The translations under genes and the position numbers were made by a program. Below the pieces are notes generated by a model that had not been told where the DNA came from, did not search any database, and worked only from the letters and a program-made list of their open reading frames with translations. This document shows, in pieces, positions 42,760 to 52,710 of a DNA stretch of 64,000 bases (position 1 is its first letter; each line of letters begins with the position of its first letter). Source of the DNA: Steinernema hermaphroditum (taxonomy: Eukaryota > Nematoda > Chromadorea > Rhabditida > Steinernematidae); the NCBI GenBank assembly GCA_030435675.1, contig CM059621.1:12462001-12526000 (forward strand), read 5' to 3'.

Positions 42760-45075
42760 AGACAGTTAGGGCCTTGTTCATACAAAGAGTTATGCATCTG
42801 ACCCCTCCGCTCCAGTACCATACATTTTTATGATTGGATCTTGTAGAACTGCACGAGCCTGATCGAACGCGTCTACTCTCGTTGGGTTTCCTGTGGACTA
42901 TCTTAGTTTCCTGCAAAACTTTCAATTCGAGACAGCAGGGCCCTTGCTCACACCAAAGAGTTCTGCATCTGACCCTCCTGCTCCAAAGTACCATAGCATT
43001 TTTATGATCGGATCTTGTCGAACTGCACGAGCCTGATCGAACGCGCCTACTCTCGTTGGATTTACTGTGGACTATCTTAGTTTCCTGCAAAACTTTCAAT
43101 TCGAGACAGATAGGGCCTTGTTCATGCAAAGAGTTCCGCATCTGACCCTCCTGCTCCAAAGTACCATAGCATTTTTATGATCGGATCTTGTAGAACTGCA
43201 CGAGCCTGATCGAACGCGCCTATTCCCGTTGGGATTACTGTGGACTATCTTAGTTTCCTGCAAAACTTTCAATTCGAGACAGTTAGGGCCCTTGTTCATA
43301 CCAAAGAGTTATGCATCTGACCCCTCCGCTCCATACCATATATTTTTATGATTGGATCTTGTAGAACTGCACGAGCCTGATCGAACGCGTCTACTCTCGT
43401 TGGGATTACTGTGGACTATCTTAGTTTCCTGCAAAACTTTCAATTCGAGACAGCAGGGCCCTTGCTCACACCAAGAGTTCTGCATCTGACCCTCCTGCTC
43501 CAAAGTACCATATCATTTTTATGATTCCATCTTGTAGAACTGCAAGAGCCTGATCGAACGCGCCTATTCCCGTTGGGATTACTGTGGACTATCTTAGTTT
43601 CCTGCAAAACTTTCAATTCGAGACAGCAGGGCCCTTGCTCACACCAAGAGCTCTGCATCTGACCCTCCTGCTCCAAAGTACCATATCATTTTTATGATTG
43701 GATCTTGTAGAACTGCACGAGCCTGATCGAACGCGTCTACTCTCGTTGGATTTCCTGTGGACTATCTTAGTTTCCTGCAAAACTTTCAATTCGAGACAGC
43801 AGGGCCCTTGCTCACACCAAGAGTTCTGCATCTGACCCTCCTGCTCCAAAGTACCATAGCATTTTTATGATCGGATCTTGTCGAACTGCACGAGCCTGAT
43901 CGAACGCGCCTACTCTCGTTGGGATTTACTGTGGACTATCTTAGTTTCCTGCAAAACTTTCAATTCGAGACAGATAGGGCCTTGTTCAAGCAAAGAGTTC
44001 TGCATCTGACCCTCCTGCTCCAAAGTACCATAGCATTTTTATGATTCCATCTTGTAGAACTGCACGAGCCTGATCGAACGCGCCTACTCTCGTTGGATTT
44101 ACTGTGGACTATCTTAGTTTCCTGCAAAACTTTCAATTCGAGACAGTTAGGGCCTTGTTCATACAAAGAGTTATGCATCTGACCCCTCCGCTCCATACCA
44201 TAATTTTTATGATTGGATCTTGTAGAACTGCACGAGCCTGATCGAACGCGTCTACTCTCGTTGGATTTCCTGTGGACTATCTTAGTTTCCTGCAAAACTT
44301 TCAATTCGAGACAGCAGGGCCCTTGCTCACACCAAGAGTTCTGCATCTGACCCTCCTGCTCCAAAGTACCATAGCATTTTTATGATCGGATCTTGTCGAA
44401 CTGCACGAGCCTGATCGAACGCGCCTACTCTCGTTGGATTTACTGTGGACTATCTTAGTTTCCTGCAAAACTTTCAATTCGAGACAGATAGGGCCTTGTT
44501 CATGCAAAGAGTTCCGCATCTGACCCTCCTGCTCCAAAGTACCATAGCATTTTTATGATCGGATCTTGTAGAACTGCACGAGCCTGATCGAACGCGCCTA
44601 TTCCCGTTGGGATTACTGTGGACTATCTTAGTTTCCTGCAAAACTTTCAATTCGAGACAGTTAGGGCCTTGTTCATACAAAGAGTTATGCATCTGACCCC
44701 TCCCGCTCCATACCATATTTTTATGATTGGATCTTGTAGAACTGCACGAGCCTGATCGAACGCGTCTACTCTCGTTGGATTTCCTGTGGACTATCTTAGT
44801 TTCCTGCAAAACTTTCAATTCGAGACAGCAGGGCCCTTGCTCACACCAAGAGTTCTGCATCTGACCCTCCTGCTCCAAAGTACCATATCATTTTTATGAT
44901 TCCATCTTGTAGAACTGCAAGAGCCTGATCGAACGCGCCTATTCCCGTTGGGATTACTGTGGACTATCTTAGTTTCCTGCAAAACTTTCAATTCGAGACA
45001 GCAGGGCCCTTGCTCACACCAAGAGCTCTGCATCTGACCCTCCTGCTCCAAAGTACCATATCATTTTTATGATCG
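42760..45075. repeat. Two copies of a block of about 0.9 kb, offset about 1.38 kb (eight monomers)
   Basis: The rare variant tgcaagagcc (normally tgcacgagcc) occurs only at 43541 and 44916, offset 1,375 bp. gagttccgca occurs at 43131 and 44509, offset 1,378 bp. The tgtcgaactgc variant recurs near 43017 and 44396, and shortened monomers recur near 42795/44185 and 43320/44697. The small drift in offset reflects indels inside the shortened monomers. This indicates a recent multi-monomer duplication by unequal exchange or amplification. Confidence 0.8.
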
Positions 45076-45257
45076 GATCTTGTAGAACTGCACGAGCCTG
45101 ATCGAACGCGCCTACTCTCGTTGGATTTACTGTGGACTATCGTAGTTTCCTGCAAAACTTTCAATTCGAGACAGATAGGGCCTTGTTCATGCAAAGATTT
45201 CTGCATCTGACCCTCCTGCTCCAAAGTACCATAGCATTTTTATGATTGGATCTTGTA

Positions 45258-46526
45258 TTGGGTTGGTAAGTTGAAAATGCACCATTTTAAAAATGAATCC
45301 TTATTGTTGAAAAAGGCACAGATTTTATAGGGTGTATTTATCATTTAACTACTCAGCCTCAGAACACTTTCTGGCATTAAGCCTGGTCACTCCACTACAG
45401 AACAGGAGAGGTTCCGGGTCGAAAAATTCCATTTTGTCCGTTTTTGACCTCATTGAAAACTTTGGCTCAATTTATTCGTTGATGTTTCCGACAGTACCGC
45501 ACAAGTAGGTACCCGATAGAGCTGTGGGAAACCTACATACATAACAAGTACCTGAGTCCCAGCTGAAGATGAGGAGCAGTTTTGAGTGCAATCAAAAATA
45601 TCTAACATTCATGCTCCTGCTGGATCTGCTGAAATCCCAAAACCAGTTATTAGTTCTTGCCTTATCCTGAATAAGAGAAAGAGATTTTTCTAGATGTTAG
45701 TCGCAAACTATAGCTGAGAGATTGCTCTATCCCATAAATACGTTTCATCCTCGTGTTTCTATAATATCGCATATAAGACAGTGCAGCATTACTTTTCAAC
45801 CTGGTTCTGACCGCAGCACAATAGTTGACTTCTATTCCTTATCCATACCCTCAAGTAGTTATAGGGATCATCTGGCTAGAACCCCCTTGAACTCATCAGT
45901 CACGAAAAATAAAGGAAAATATTTTTACTTGGAAATACAAATAAAAGCAGGGGTCAATGAGTTGAGCTGGCGAATCAAGGGCTCGGAGAGTCATGAGAAA
46001 TCGGAGTTCCCGATTTCCACTTGTAGCCTAGAGCATCGGAGCATCAGCCACTATGGCATTCAAGCACCCTAGCTGGCCGTCCAAGTTGTCTGTATATCCT
46101 CGGCTAGAGTTTGATAAATCAAAAAAAAATTTAGCTACTTTAGAGTCAAGTGCTTTATGGGCAAATTTTTTATCTTCTTGGAATTTGCTCTTGCTGTGAC
46201 ATTACAAGAAGAGGCTGGCGTGTGCGCTTGGAAGCTAAGCTCCTGCTGTAAGCGCACTTAAGACAGCACACCGCCTATCAAATAAGTAGTCCCTCAGAGA
46301 GGTTGTCGAAGTTTCGGTGTTTCGGATGCCCAGGTGGTGCTTCGCGGACCATGAATATAAAAGGATTCAAAGAAAGCGGAAAGCATGCAGGTGGGGCATC
46401 GGAGCGTACCGACTGGAAAGTGAACCAATCGCCCATACGAACGCACTAACCCATCTGATCCCAGGATTACTCAGTGCGAAAATAGACGCGAATCAAAAAT
46501 GGTGCATTTTCAACTTACCAACCCAA
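45258..46526. mobile_element. Non-autonomous mariner-type DNA transposon inserted in satellite
   Basis: The element is bounded by perfect 31-bp terminal inverted repeats (45258-45288 and 46496-46526) beginning TTGGGTTGGTAAGTTGAAAA, and flanked by TA on both sides (45256-45257 and 46527-46528). Removing the element plus one TA restores an ordinary monomer (ggatcttgTAgaactgcacg), which fixes both ends to the base. TA duplication and a TTGGGTTGG-like tip are typical of Tc1/mariner elements. The 1,269-bp length is close to that of full mariners, but I see no D,D34D transposase on either strand; the longest ORF (45722-46072, + strand) has no recognisable motif. Probably mobilised in trans. Confidence 0.93.
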
Positions 46527-48953
46527 TAGAACTGCACGAGCCTGATCGAAAGCGCCTACTCCCGTTGGATTTCCTGTGGACTATCTTAGTTTCCTGCAAA
46601 ACTTTCAATTCGAGACAGCAGGGCCCTTGCTCACACCAAGAGCTCTGCATCTGACCCTCCTGCTCCAAAGTACCATAGCATTTTTATGATCGGATCTTGT
46701 AGAACTGCACGAGCCTGATCGAACGCGCCTACTCTCGTTGGATTTACTGTGGACTATCTTAGTTTCCTGCAAAACTTTCAATTCGAGACAGATAGGGCCC
46801 TTGTTCATGCAAAGAGTTCTGCATCTGACCCTCCTGCTCCAAAGTACCATAGCATTTTTATGATTCGATCTTGTAGAACTGCACGAGCCTGATCAAACGC
46901 GCCTACTCTCGTTGGATTTACTGTGGACTATCTTAGTTTCCTGCAAAACTTTCAATTCGAGACAGCAGGGCCCTTGCTCACACCAAGAGCTCTGCATCTG
47001 ACCCTCCTGCTCCAAAGTACCATAGCATTTTTATGATCGGATCTTGTAGAACTGCACGAGCCTGATCGAACGCGCCTACTCTCGTTGGATTTCCTGTGGA
47101 CTATCTTAGTTTCCTGCAAAACTTTCAATTCGAGACAGCAGGGCCCTTGCTCACACCAAGAGCTCTGCATCTGACCCTCCTGCTCCAAAGTACCATAGCA
47201 TTTTTATGATTGGATCTTGTAGAACTGCACGAGCCTGATCGAACGCGCCTACTCTCGTTGGGATTTACTGTGGACTATCTTAGTTTCCTGCAAAACTTTC
47301 AATTCGAGACAGCAGGGCCCTTGCTCACACCAAGAGCTCTGCATCTGACCCTCCTGCTCCAAAGTACCATATCATTTTTATGATTGGATCTTGTAGAACT
47401 GCACGAGCCTGATCAAACGCGCCTACTCTCGTTGGGATTACTGTGGACTATCTTAGTTTCCTGCAAAACTTTCAATTCGAGACAGCAGGGCCCTTGCTCA
47501 TACCAAGAGCTCTGCATCTGACCCTCCTGCTCCAAAGTACCATATCATTTTTATGATTGGATCTTGTAGAACTGCACGAGCCTGATCAAACGCGCCTACT
47601 CCCGTTGGGATTACTGTGGACTATCTTAGTTTCCTGCAAAACTTTCAATTCGAGACAGCAGGGCCCTTGCTCATACCAAGAGCTCTGCATCTGACCCTCC
47701 TGCTCCAAAGTACCATAGCATTTTTATGATTGGATCTTGTAGAACTGCACGAGCCTGATCAAACGCGCCTACTCCCGTTGGGATTACTGTGGACTATCTT
47801 AGTTTCCTGCAAAACTTTCAATTCGAGACAGAAGGGCCCTTGCTCATACCAAAAGCTCTGCATCTGACCCTCCTGCTCCAAAGTACCATATCATTTTTAT
47901 GATTGGATCTTGTAGAACTGCACGAGCTTGATCGAACGCGCCTACTCCCGTTGGGTTTACTGTGGACTATCTTAGTTTCCTGCAAAACTTTCAATTCGAG
48001 ACAGTTGAGGCCTTGTTCATACAAAGAGCTCTGCATCTGACCCTCACGCTCCAAAGTACCATAGCATTTTTATGATTGAATCTTGTTCTACTGCACGAGC
48101 TTGATCGAACGCGCCTATTCCCGTTGGGGTTACTGTGGACTATCTTAGTTTCCTGCAAAACTTTCAATTCGAGACAGTTGAGGCCTTGTTCATACAAAGA
48201 GCTCTGCATCTGACCCTCACGCTCCAAAGTACCATAGCATTTTTATGATTGGATCTTGTAGAACTGCACGAGCCTCATCGAACGCGCCTACTCCCGTTGG
48301 ATTCACTGTGGACTATCTTAGTTTCCTGCAAAACTTTCAATTCGAGACAGTTGAGGCCTTGTTCATACAAAGAGCTCTGCATCTGACCCTCACGCTCCAA
48401 AGTACCATAGCATCTTTATGATTGAATCTTGTTCTACTGCACAAGCTTGATCGAACGCGCCTATTCCCGTTGGGGTTACTGTGGACTATCTTAGTTTCCT
48501 GCAAAACTTTCAATTCGAGACAGCAGGGCCCTTGCTCATACCAAGAGCTCTGCATCTGACCCTCCTGCTCCAAAGTACCATATCGTTTTTATGATTGGAT
48601 CTTGTAGAACTGCACGAGCCTGATCGAACGCGCCTATTCCCGTTGGGATTACTGTGGACTATCTTAGTTTCCTGCAAAACTTTCAATTCGAGACAGTTGA
48701 GGCCTTGTTCATACAAAGAGCTCTGCATCTGACCCTCCTGCTCCAAAGTACCATAGCATTTTTATGATTGGATCTTGTAGAACTGCACGAGCCTCATCGA
48801 ACGCGCCTACTCCCGTTGGATTCACTGTGGACTATCTTAGTTTCCTGCAAAACTTTCAATTCGAGACAGTTGAGGCCTTGTTCATACAAAGAGCTCTGCA
48901 TCTGACCCTCCTGCTCCAAAGTACCATATCGTTTTTATGATTCCATCTTGTAG
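46527..48953. repeat. 173-bp satellite array, right part and array edge (about 14 monomers)
   Basis: The array resumes in phase after the transposon. Monomers at 46529-47400 resemble the 40-45 kb block (gctcacaccaagag, ctctcgttgg). From about 48000 a further subtype prevails: gacagttgaggccttgttc, catacaaagagctctg and accctcacgctcc, with occasional gaatcttgttctactgcac. The last recognisable satellite bases are gattccatcttgtag, ending at 48953; the next base belongs to a serpentine receptor exon. Confidence 0.97.
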
Positions 48954-49457
48954 GGAGACATGTCCAGAGAGAATACGACACAACCAGGAAGCCACGCTAG
49001 TACAGCAGTGATCTAAATGCATGAAAAGTGAAAAACTGCTGTCGAGTAACACACGATTGAAATGGCGGCACTCCGAGAACCCTTTCGGGAGCACACGATT
49101 GTGCAGAAACGATCGAGGGCTAAAAGAAGATAAAGTGTCATTGTGGCCATCCAGGAGAAGTTTATAAGAGCGCCAGGTAGTTTTTCTTTCCAGTCCACAA
49201 ATGATATGTTGAAGATGGTCCTGCAGCTGGTCAATGTATGTACTAGGACTTGAACGAGAAGCGGCAGATTCACTTGAAGGAGAAGGTTATATGAAGAAAG
49301 GACCCGCAATTTTCGCGAAGTCAGCACAACCTAAAATCCGCTGATATCTAGGACGGGCGGGTTATCCTACATAGGAAATGATGAGAAGACAGATGAGGGC
49401 CATGATGGTGACCGATAAGGAAACGACGCCGATAAGGATATGGTTGACGTCGTTCAT
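48954..49457 (-). pseudogene. Serpentine (7TM) chemoreceptor gene truncated by the satellite edge
   Basis: Exon 1 is 49371-49457 (29 codons, start MNDVNHILIG, TM1); exon 2 is 49055-49330 (92 codons, TM2-TM3, ending in a LALDRFCTI motif just after TM3); exon 3 begins at 49012 with ITAVLAWLPGCVVFSLDMS (TM4). Introns are 40 bp (49331-49370) and 42 bp (49013-49054), both phase 0, GT...TTTTAG and GT...ATTTAG. Exon sizes match the intact neighbour at 50243-51621 (30 and 94 codons, 42-bp second intron), which supports the model. After 59 bases of exon 3 the sequence becomes satellite, which adds five codons and a stop at 48935-48937. TM5-TM7 are absent, so a working receptor is unlikely. The family is closest to the Srx/Srt group by motif; the exact class is not settled. 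Confidence 0.85.
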
Positions 49458-50242
49458 TTCCTGAAATCCGTAAAGATTACGGCTGGAGAGGTGGGTGTTC
49501 TCGGAAAATTATTTTTAGATATCACAACACCGGTTTAGACACATAACAGGGTCTGCATCCGGACAACAACTGTCTATCGAAGAAGCAATATATGGAAATG
49601 GGAAAACTGCAACTTGTTCAGCAATAGATAAGCCTTCCGAGACAGGATATAAGCCTTATCATATTAAAAATTAACCCGATTGCCCGATATTAGAAGGCAT
49701 TTCTCCGTATGTCTTTTGCCCAACGGTTGACCTTTCGACTAGGAGACCCAACATAGAAAGGTTGAAAAGGAGGAAACATTGAAACGCTAAATGAAATATG
49801 ACTGAAGATTATGTTCGTGGAATGTGTACATGAGCGATGAGCGGAATGTGTGGTATTAGCGATAGTTCTGAAGATCTTAAAAGATGAAAATGATATGGAA
49901 TAAGTATGTAACATCGAATGGGAAAGGTCGTTTCAAGGGTGATAAGGGTGATTCAGAGAATTTAAATGCGACACAAACTCCAAACCCTTCTTGCAGTTCT
50001 GCACGATAATCTCATATGTTCCGGTTTCTTCTGCGGTACAGCACAGATACTTGTATCTCTGAGTGAAAAAAGAGCTCTACCTTCATCGTGCCTCACAGGG
50101 GACACTTTTACGACACCACCATTCGCGATGGGCATTCATTTAATGGTGTTTCTTACGTCCATTCGATCTGTTGAAATAGTTAGTTTAATTCCGACTCTTA
50201 ATACCTTCAAATACAAAATTCATACAAAATATAATCGATAAA
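49458..50242. other. Intergenic region between two tandem receptor genes
   Basis: About 785 bp separate the start of the truncated receptor from the stop of the complete one, both on the minus strand. Short ORFs on both strands (49690-49914 minus, 49966-50241 plus) show no recognisable domain, no hydrophobic segment pattern and no splice-supported extension. An ATTAAA motif on the minus strand at 50184-50189, about 55 nt past the stop of the complete receptor, is a plausible poly(A) signal. The rest should hold the promoter of the truncated gene. Confidence 0.6.
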
Positions 50243-51621
50243 TTATCTCGCGTTATTTCCAGAGGGTGTGCTTCTGGAACTGGACCTCCTCATAAAAACC
50301 GACGTCGTCACTTTCACCGGGAGAATCGAAAAAAATCTCTGCCGAAAACCGCTGAAACCGCTGATTACCATAAGCTCTATGACCTTGCAATACCCATTGA
50401 TGGACAGAAGCATCAGAGCATTGAAGGCCGGCACTAGTATCCAGCAGACGGTCATGATCCTAAACGCGTCGTTTCCGAGAGCGAAAAAGTGAGGAACGAC
50501 GTTGAAGGAGAGAATGTTTCCGATTTCGAAGCAGAAGGAGCCCGCGAAGGCAAAGAAGAGTCGGATGTCCGAGGACTTGTCGTGCTTCTTGTGCTGAAAT
50601 TCGAGCTTTAGCATCTCGGACGACACAAATCTCTAGGTACCTTCATTATAAATCCCCAGGTGTAGATGTAGAATGAGAAACCCACGGAGACCGTAAATAG
50701 CGAAGAAAATCTGTCGAAGTAGCGAAACGGTGCCTCGAAATCGTAGTAGTCCCACGTGGATATGTCACGATTCATGTAGAGAACATCCAGCCTAATTAGA
50801 CATACTGTAGTGCTGCCTATCATGAACAGCCAGCAGACGATGATACTGCCCTAAAAGGGAGCTCATTTCGTGGAAAATGCACTATCACGTACCCAATGAA
50901 AATAAGTGGTATTTAAGAGTTTTGTCCTTTTGTATTGCGTAATTGTGGCAAATCTGTTTATGGCCAAAACAAGTCGCATGTAGACGAGCCCAATCCAAAC
51001 GGCCATTAGGAGAGCCCCAAGAGCCCTGTTCATAGTGCGGCTAACGATGTTTTCGTCCAAGACAACGATTCCTCCCAAGAAGCAGATGATCATCTGTACG
51101 CACTCCATCACGTTCACGTTGGCCATGATTTGAAACGACTTCTGTTTTCTGTAGAACTTGGTTGTCAGTATTATCTAAATAGGAGGATTTGAAACAGAAT
51201 GGTATATAATGCGCTATTCTTGCTTTTTCTTACGATAATGGTGGGCGGTTTGCTGCCAAGAATCGACTGCTCGCTCAACTCATTTCTGAGAGAGCGGACG
51301 GACGACCCCGACTGATCGCTGGGGGCACAAATGAAGGACCATTTTTTGATATTTTTACTGTAGATATTTTTAAGTTCCTTATTTTACAATGAGTCCATAA
51401 CGGAAGTGATAAAAACAAGTTCATCGTACACAGTCGTCACTTATAAGTACAAACAGGAAAAGCACCTGTACAAGTCTGCACACAAACAAAAAGTTCCTTC
51501 TATGATCTCCGGTAAGCTTGAATATTCTTACCCAAAGTGTTCTGAATGATCCGACGAAGGAGAGAGCAGAGGCAAGAAGATGGCATCCGGCTTGGAAGTC
51601 GTTACGATGAAAAACGTCCAT
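50243..51621 (-). CDS. Serpentine (7TM) chemoreceptor, Srx/Srt-like, complete five-exon model
   Basis: Exons: 51532-51621 (30 codons), 50893-51174 (94), 50641-50850 (70), 50384-50593 (70) and 50243-50338 (31 plus stop), about 295 residues and all phase 0. Introns are 357, 42, 47 and 45 bp; the last is optional, as reading through it gives 310 residues. Seven hydrophobic segments lie near residues 12-34, 47-69, 80-104, 125-147, 173-193, 205-230 and 238-259. LAINRF (residues 101-105 and on) follows TM3. In TM7 a W and an N fifteen residues apart (W245, N260) copy the W...H..DG...FN spacing of the Srx family, with P and NA replacing H and DG. Such receptors sit in sensory cilia of nematode chemosensory neurons and act through G proteins. 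The first exon is the least certain: its TM is interrupted by an Arg, but its length and GTAAGAAT donor fit. An ATG six codons upstream (51639) is possible. Confidence 0.8.
51175..51531 (-). other. Enlarged first intron of the receptor gene, with a retroposon remnant
   Basis: The donor is GTAAGAAT at 51531 and the acceptor is CCTATTTAG ending at 51175. It is 357 bp where the other introns of this gene and its neighbour are 40-47 bp. The extra length includes a minus-strand copy of the local retroposon 5' region (about 51256-51341). Confidence 0.6.
51256..51341 (-). mobile_element. Fragment of the local retroposon family
   Basis: The reverse complement reads tttgtgcccccagcgatc, then gtcg, tcgtcc, cgctctctc and gaatgagttgag-like segments, matching the start of the full copy at 51767-52286. 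Homology fades at about 51256, so only the 5' part is present. It lies within the first intron of the receptor gene. Confidence 0.65.
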
Positions 51622-51766
51622 AGTGGGACTGAAACGCAACTAACTGTCATAGTAACTTCACCGGAACATCGCGCAATATGGTGATATATACATATCTTTG
51701 GTATAAAAGCGGAAACTTTCTATTATTCTTTGTAAACTAAATATTCATGTTTATGTAAACCTCTTC

Positions 51767-52286
51767 GGCTTGGTCTTTCATTTGTGCCCCCAGCGATCGG
51801 TCGGGTCGTCCACTCGCTCTCTCTCTGAGGCTGTCTGAGCCGAATGAGTTGAGTGAGCGGTCGTTCTCGGCCGTCGTTGTTGGCGCAATGATCGCCCCGG
51901 CTCCCAGAAGGCCTGGAACACCAGGGAGCCGTAGTTCCACCGTCTCGCCAAAAAGCCTGTCACGACCGCCCGACTCTACCCGCGCCGCCAGAGAAGCCGA
52001 AGAAGCGTTGCAACTCCGAAGTCCGCGCCGCCAGCCGAACCGAAGATGACTCTCCGCTCCGTTGACTCTGCTCCACCGCTATTCCACTTCCGGAATCAGC
52101 TTTTCACGACTTCGATGCCCGCGCAAACTAATGGGAACGCTGCATTCTATTCGGATTCGTCTGCTCCACCGAAATCAGAAAAAATCAGCGACCACGGTCT
52201 GACTCTGTTCTTCTTTGTGCATATATGAGACGTCCTGCACGGCGTAAGCCGTTGATTCGGGAAGATAAATCGTGTAAAAAAAAATC
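51767..52286 (+). mobile_element. SINE-like retroposon copy 1, with 12-bp target duplication
   Basis: A 520-bp unit is flanked by the direct repeat GTAAACCTCTTC at 51755-51766 and 52287-52298. It ends in an A-rich tail (taaatcgtgtaaaaaaaaat). The body is GC-rich and contains ggct(c/t)ccagag-like, agccgtagt(t/c)ccacc and gcgtaagccgttgattcg-like blocks that also occur in the copy at 54977-55468. A tail followed by a duplicated target is the hallmark of target-primed reverse transcription. I found no reliable tRNA, 5S or 7SL head and no ORF, so the promoter class is unknown; a truncated LINE end is an alternative. Confidence 0.75.
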
Positions 52287-52298
52287 GTAAACCTCTTC

Positions 52299-52616
52299 CG
52301 TAGCAATGCTTTGTTCTATAATAATTGCTGTTTGTTTGACAATAGCTTTTTTGTAGGCTGAAATTACGTTCTCATTGGTCAGCAGCGAACGAATAACGGC
52401 ATTTTACGATGTTCAGCAATCCAAGGATCAGAGCGCAGAAGCAATACTCCATATTGAACTTCTGTTAACCGAGTTTCTACATGAATTTGCACTCTTGAAT
52501 AAACAGCTTCCGTCGTACAAGGCATCTCGTATAGCACACGACTGACCAATGTCACAGTGTAGTCGGTTCTTCCCACCTGTGAACGCCTCATTTACTCTGA
52601 ACTGCATCAGAGCAAA
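52299..52616. other. Sequence between retroposon copies, with one weak ORF
   Basis: A minus-strand ORF of 70 codons lies at 52379-52591 (segments VETRLTEVQYGVLLLRSDP and PCTTEAVYSRVQ). Its amphipathic pattern is faintly like a helix of a nematode nuclear receptor ligand-binding domain, but a stop codon directly precedes its ATG, no neighbouring exon was found and no zinc-finger exon is nearby. At most a gene relic. Confidence 0.2.
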
Positions 52617-52710
52617 CGCACCAATAACGACAGCCAGGGGCGACCGCTAGCTGAACTCATTTCTGAAATGACGTACGGACGACCCGACCAGTCGAGACCG
52701 ACACAAATGT
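52617..52710 (-). mobile_element. Fragment of the local retroposon family
   Basis: The reverse complement contains gactggtcgggtcgtccg, then cagaaatgagttcagc, agcggtcgcc and ggctgtcgttattggtgc, collinear with 51779-51890 of copy 1 and with the fragment at 51256-51341. No tail or target duplication is visible, so this is an eroded or partial copy. Confidence 0.6.

Larger units (their letters stand above)
1..45257. repeat. 173-bp satellite array, main part (about 261 monomers; left end outside window)
   Basis: Head-to-tail monomers of 173 bp (range about 164-182), seen by the exact return of landmarks such as tgaccctcctgctccaaagt, then atgattggatcttgtagaac, then actgtggactatcttagttt. All units are in the same orientation. 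Most core monomers carry GGGCCC and two TCGA sites. The array starts mid-monomer at base 1, so it extends to the left. Because 173 is not a multiple of three, each minus-strand frame closes after about 78 codons; where a monomer is 174 bp the frame stays open longer, which explains the occasional 136- or 252-codon ORFs. There is no sign of coding constraint: variation hits all codon positions and includes indels. A structural or heterochromatic satellite is the simplest reading. Confidence 0.99.
40230..45257. repeat. Satellite subfamily block (gatagggccttgttca / ctctcgttggatt types) with higher-order repeats
   Basis: Monomers are marked by gatagggccttgttcat, caaagagttctgcatc, tgatcggatcttgt, actctcgttggattt and gctcacaccaagag; many have lost GGGCCC. 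A subset is shortened to acccctccgctcca followed by a shrunken taccata-tttttatg segment (near 42795, 43320, 44185, 44697). Shared private variants recur at fixed offsets of about 1,042 bp (40406-42480) and about 1,380 bp (42760-45075), showing multi-monomer units. The block is cut at 45257 by a mariner-type insertion and continues on its far side. Confidence 0.85.

Noticed and set aside
1..45257. CRISPR-like regular repeat
   Set aside because: The whole 173-bp unit repeats without unique spacers, and the context is eukaryotic.
1..45257. Hammerhead ribozyme in the satellite
   Set aside because: gcctgatcgaacgcg resembles part of the core, but a proper CTGANGA with a matching GAAA and three stems is missing on both strands.
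1..45257. CENP-B box
   Set aside because: The minus-strand ttcgatcaggctcg is similar in spacing but lacks the required A and CGGG positions.
45722..46072. 116-codon ORF as the transposase of the mariner-type element
   Set aside because: No helix-turn-helix, D,D34D residues or HDNA-like motif could be seen.
127..48746. Hundreds of 66-252-codon ORFs on both strands with near-identical products
   Set aside because: They are translations of the 173-bp monomer. Frames overlap by the period, fuse only where a monomer gains a base, and indels are as frequent as substitutions, so there is no coding constraint.
49966..50241. 91-codon plus-strand ORF between receptor genes
   Set aside because: No domain, no splice support, and it overlaps the likely 3' UTR of the receptor on the other strand.
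51421..51639. 72-codon minus-strand ORF as a stand-alone gene
   Set aside because: Its first part fits exon 1 of the receptor up to a GTAAGAAT donor; the remainder is intron.
52379..52591. Nuclear hormone receptor gene
   Set aside because: Only a faint helix-like pattern; a stop codon sits directly before the ATG and no partner exons were found, so it is left as a weak note.
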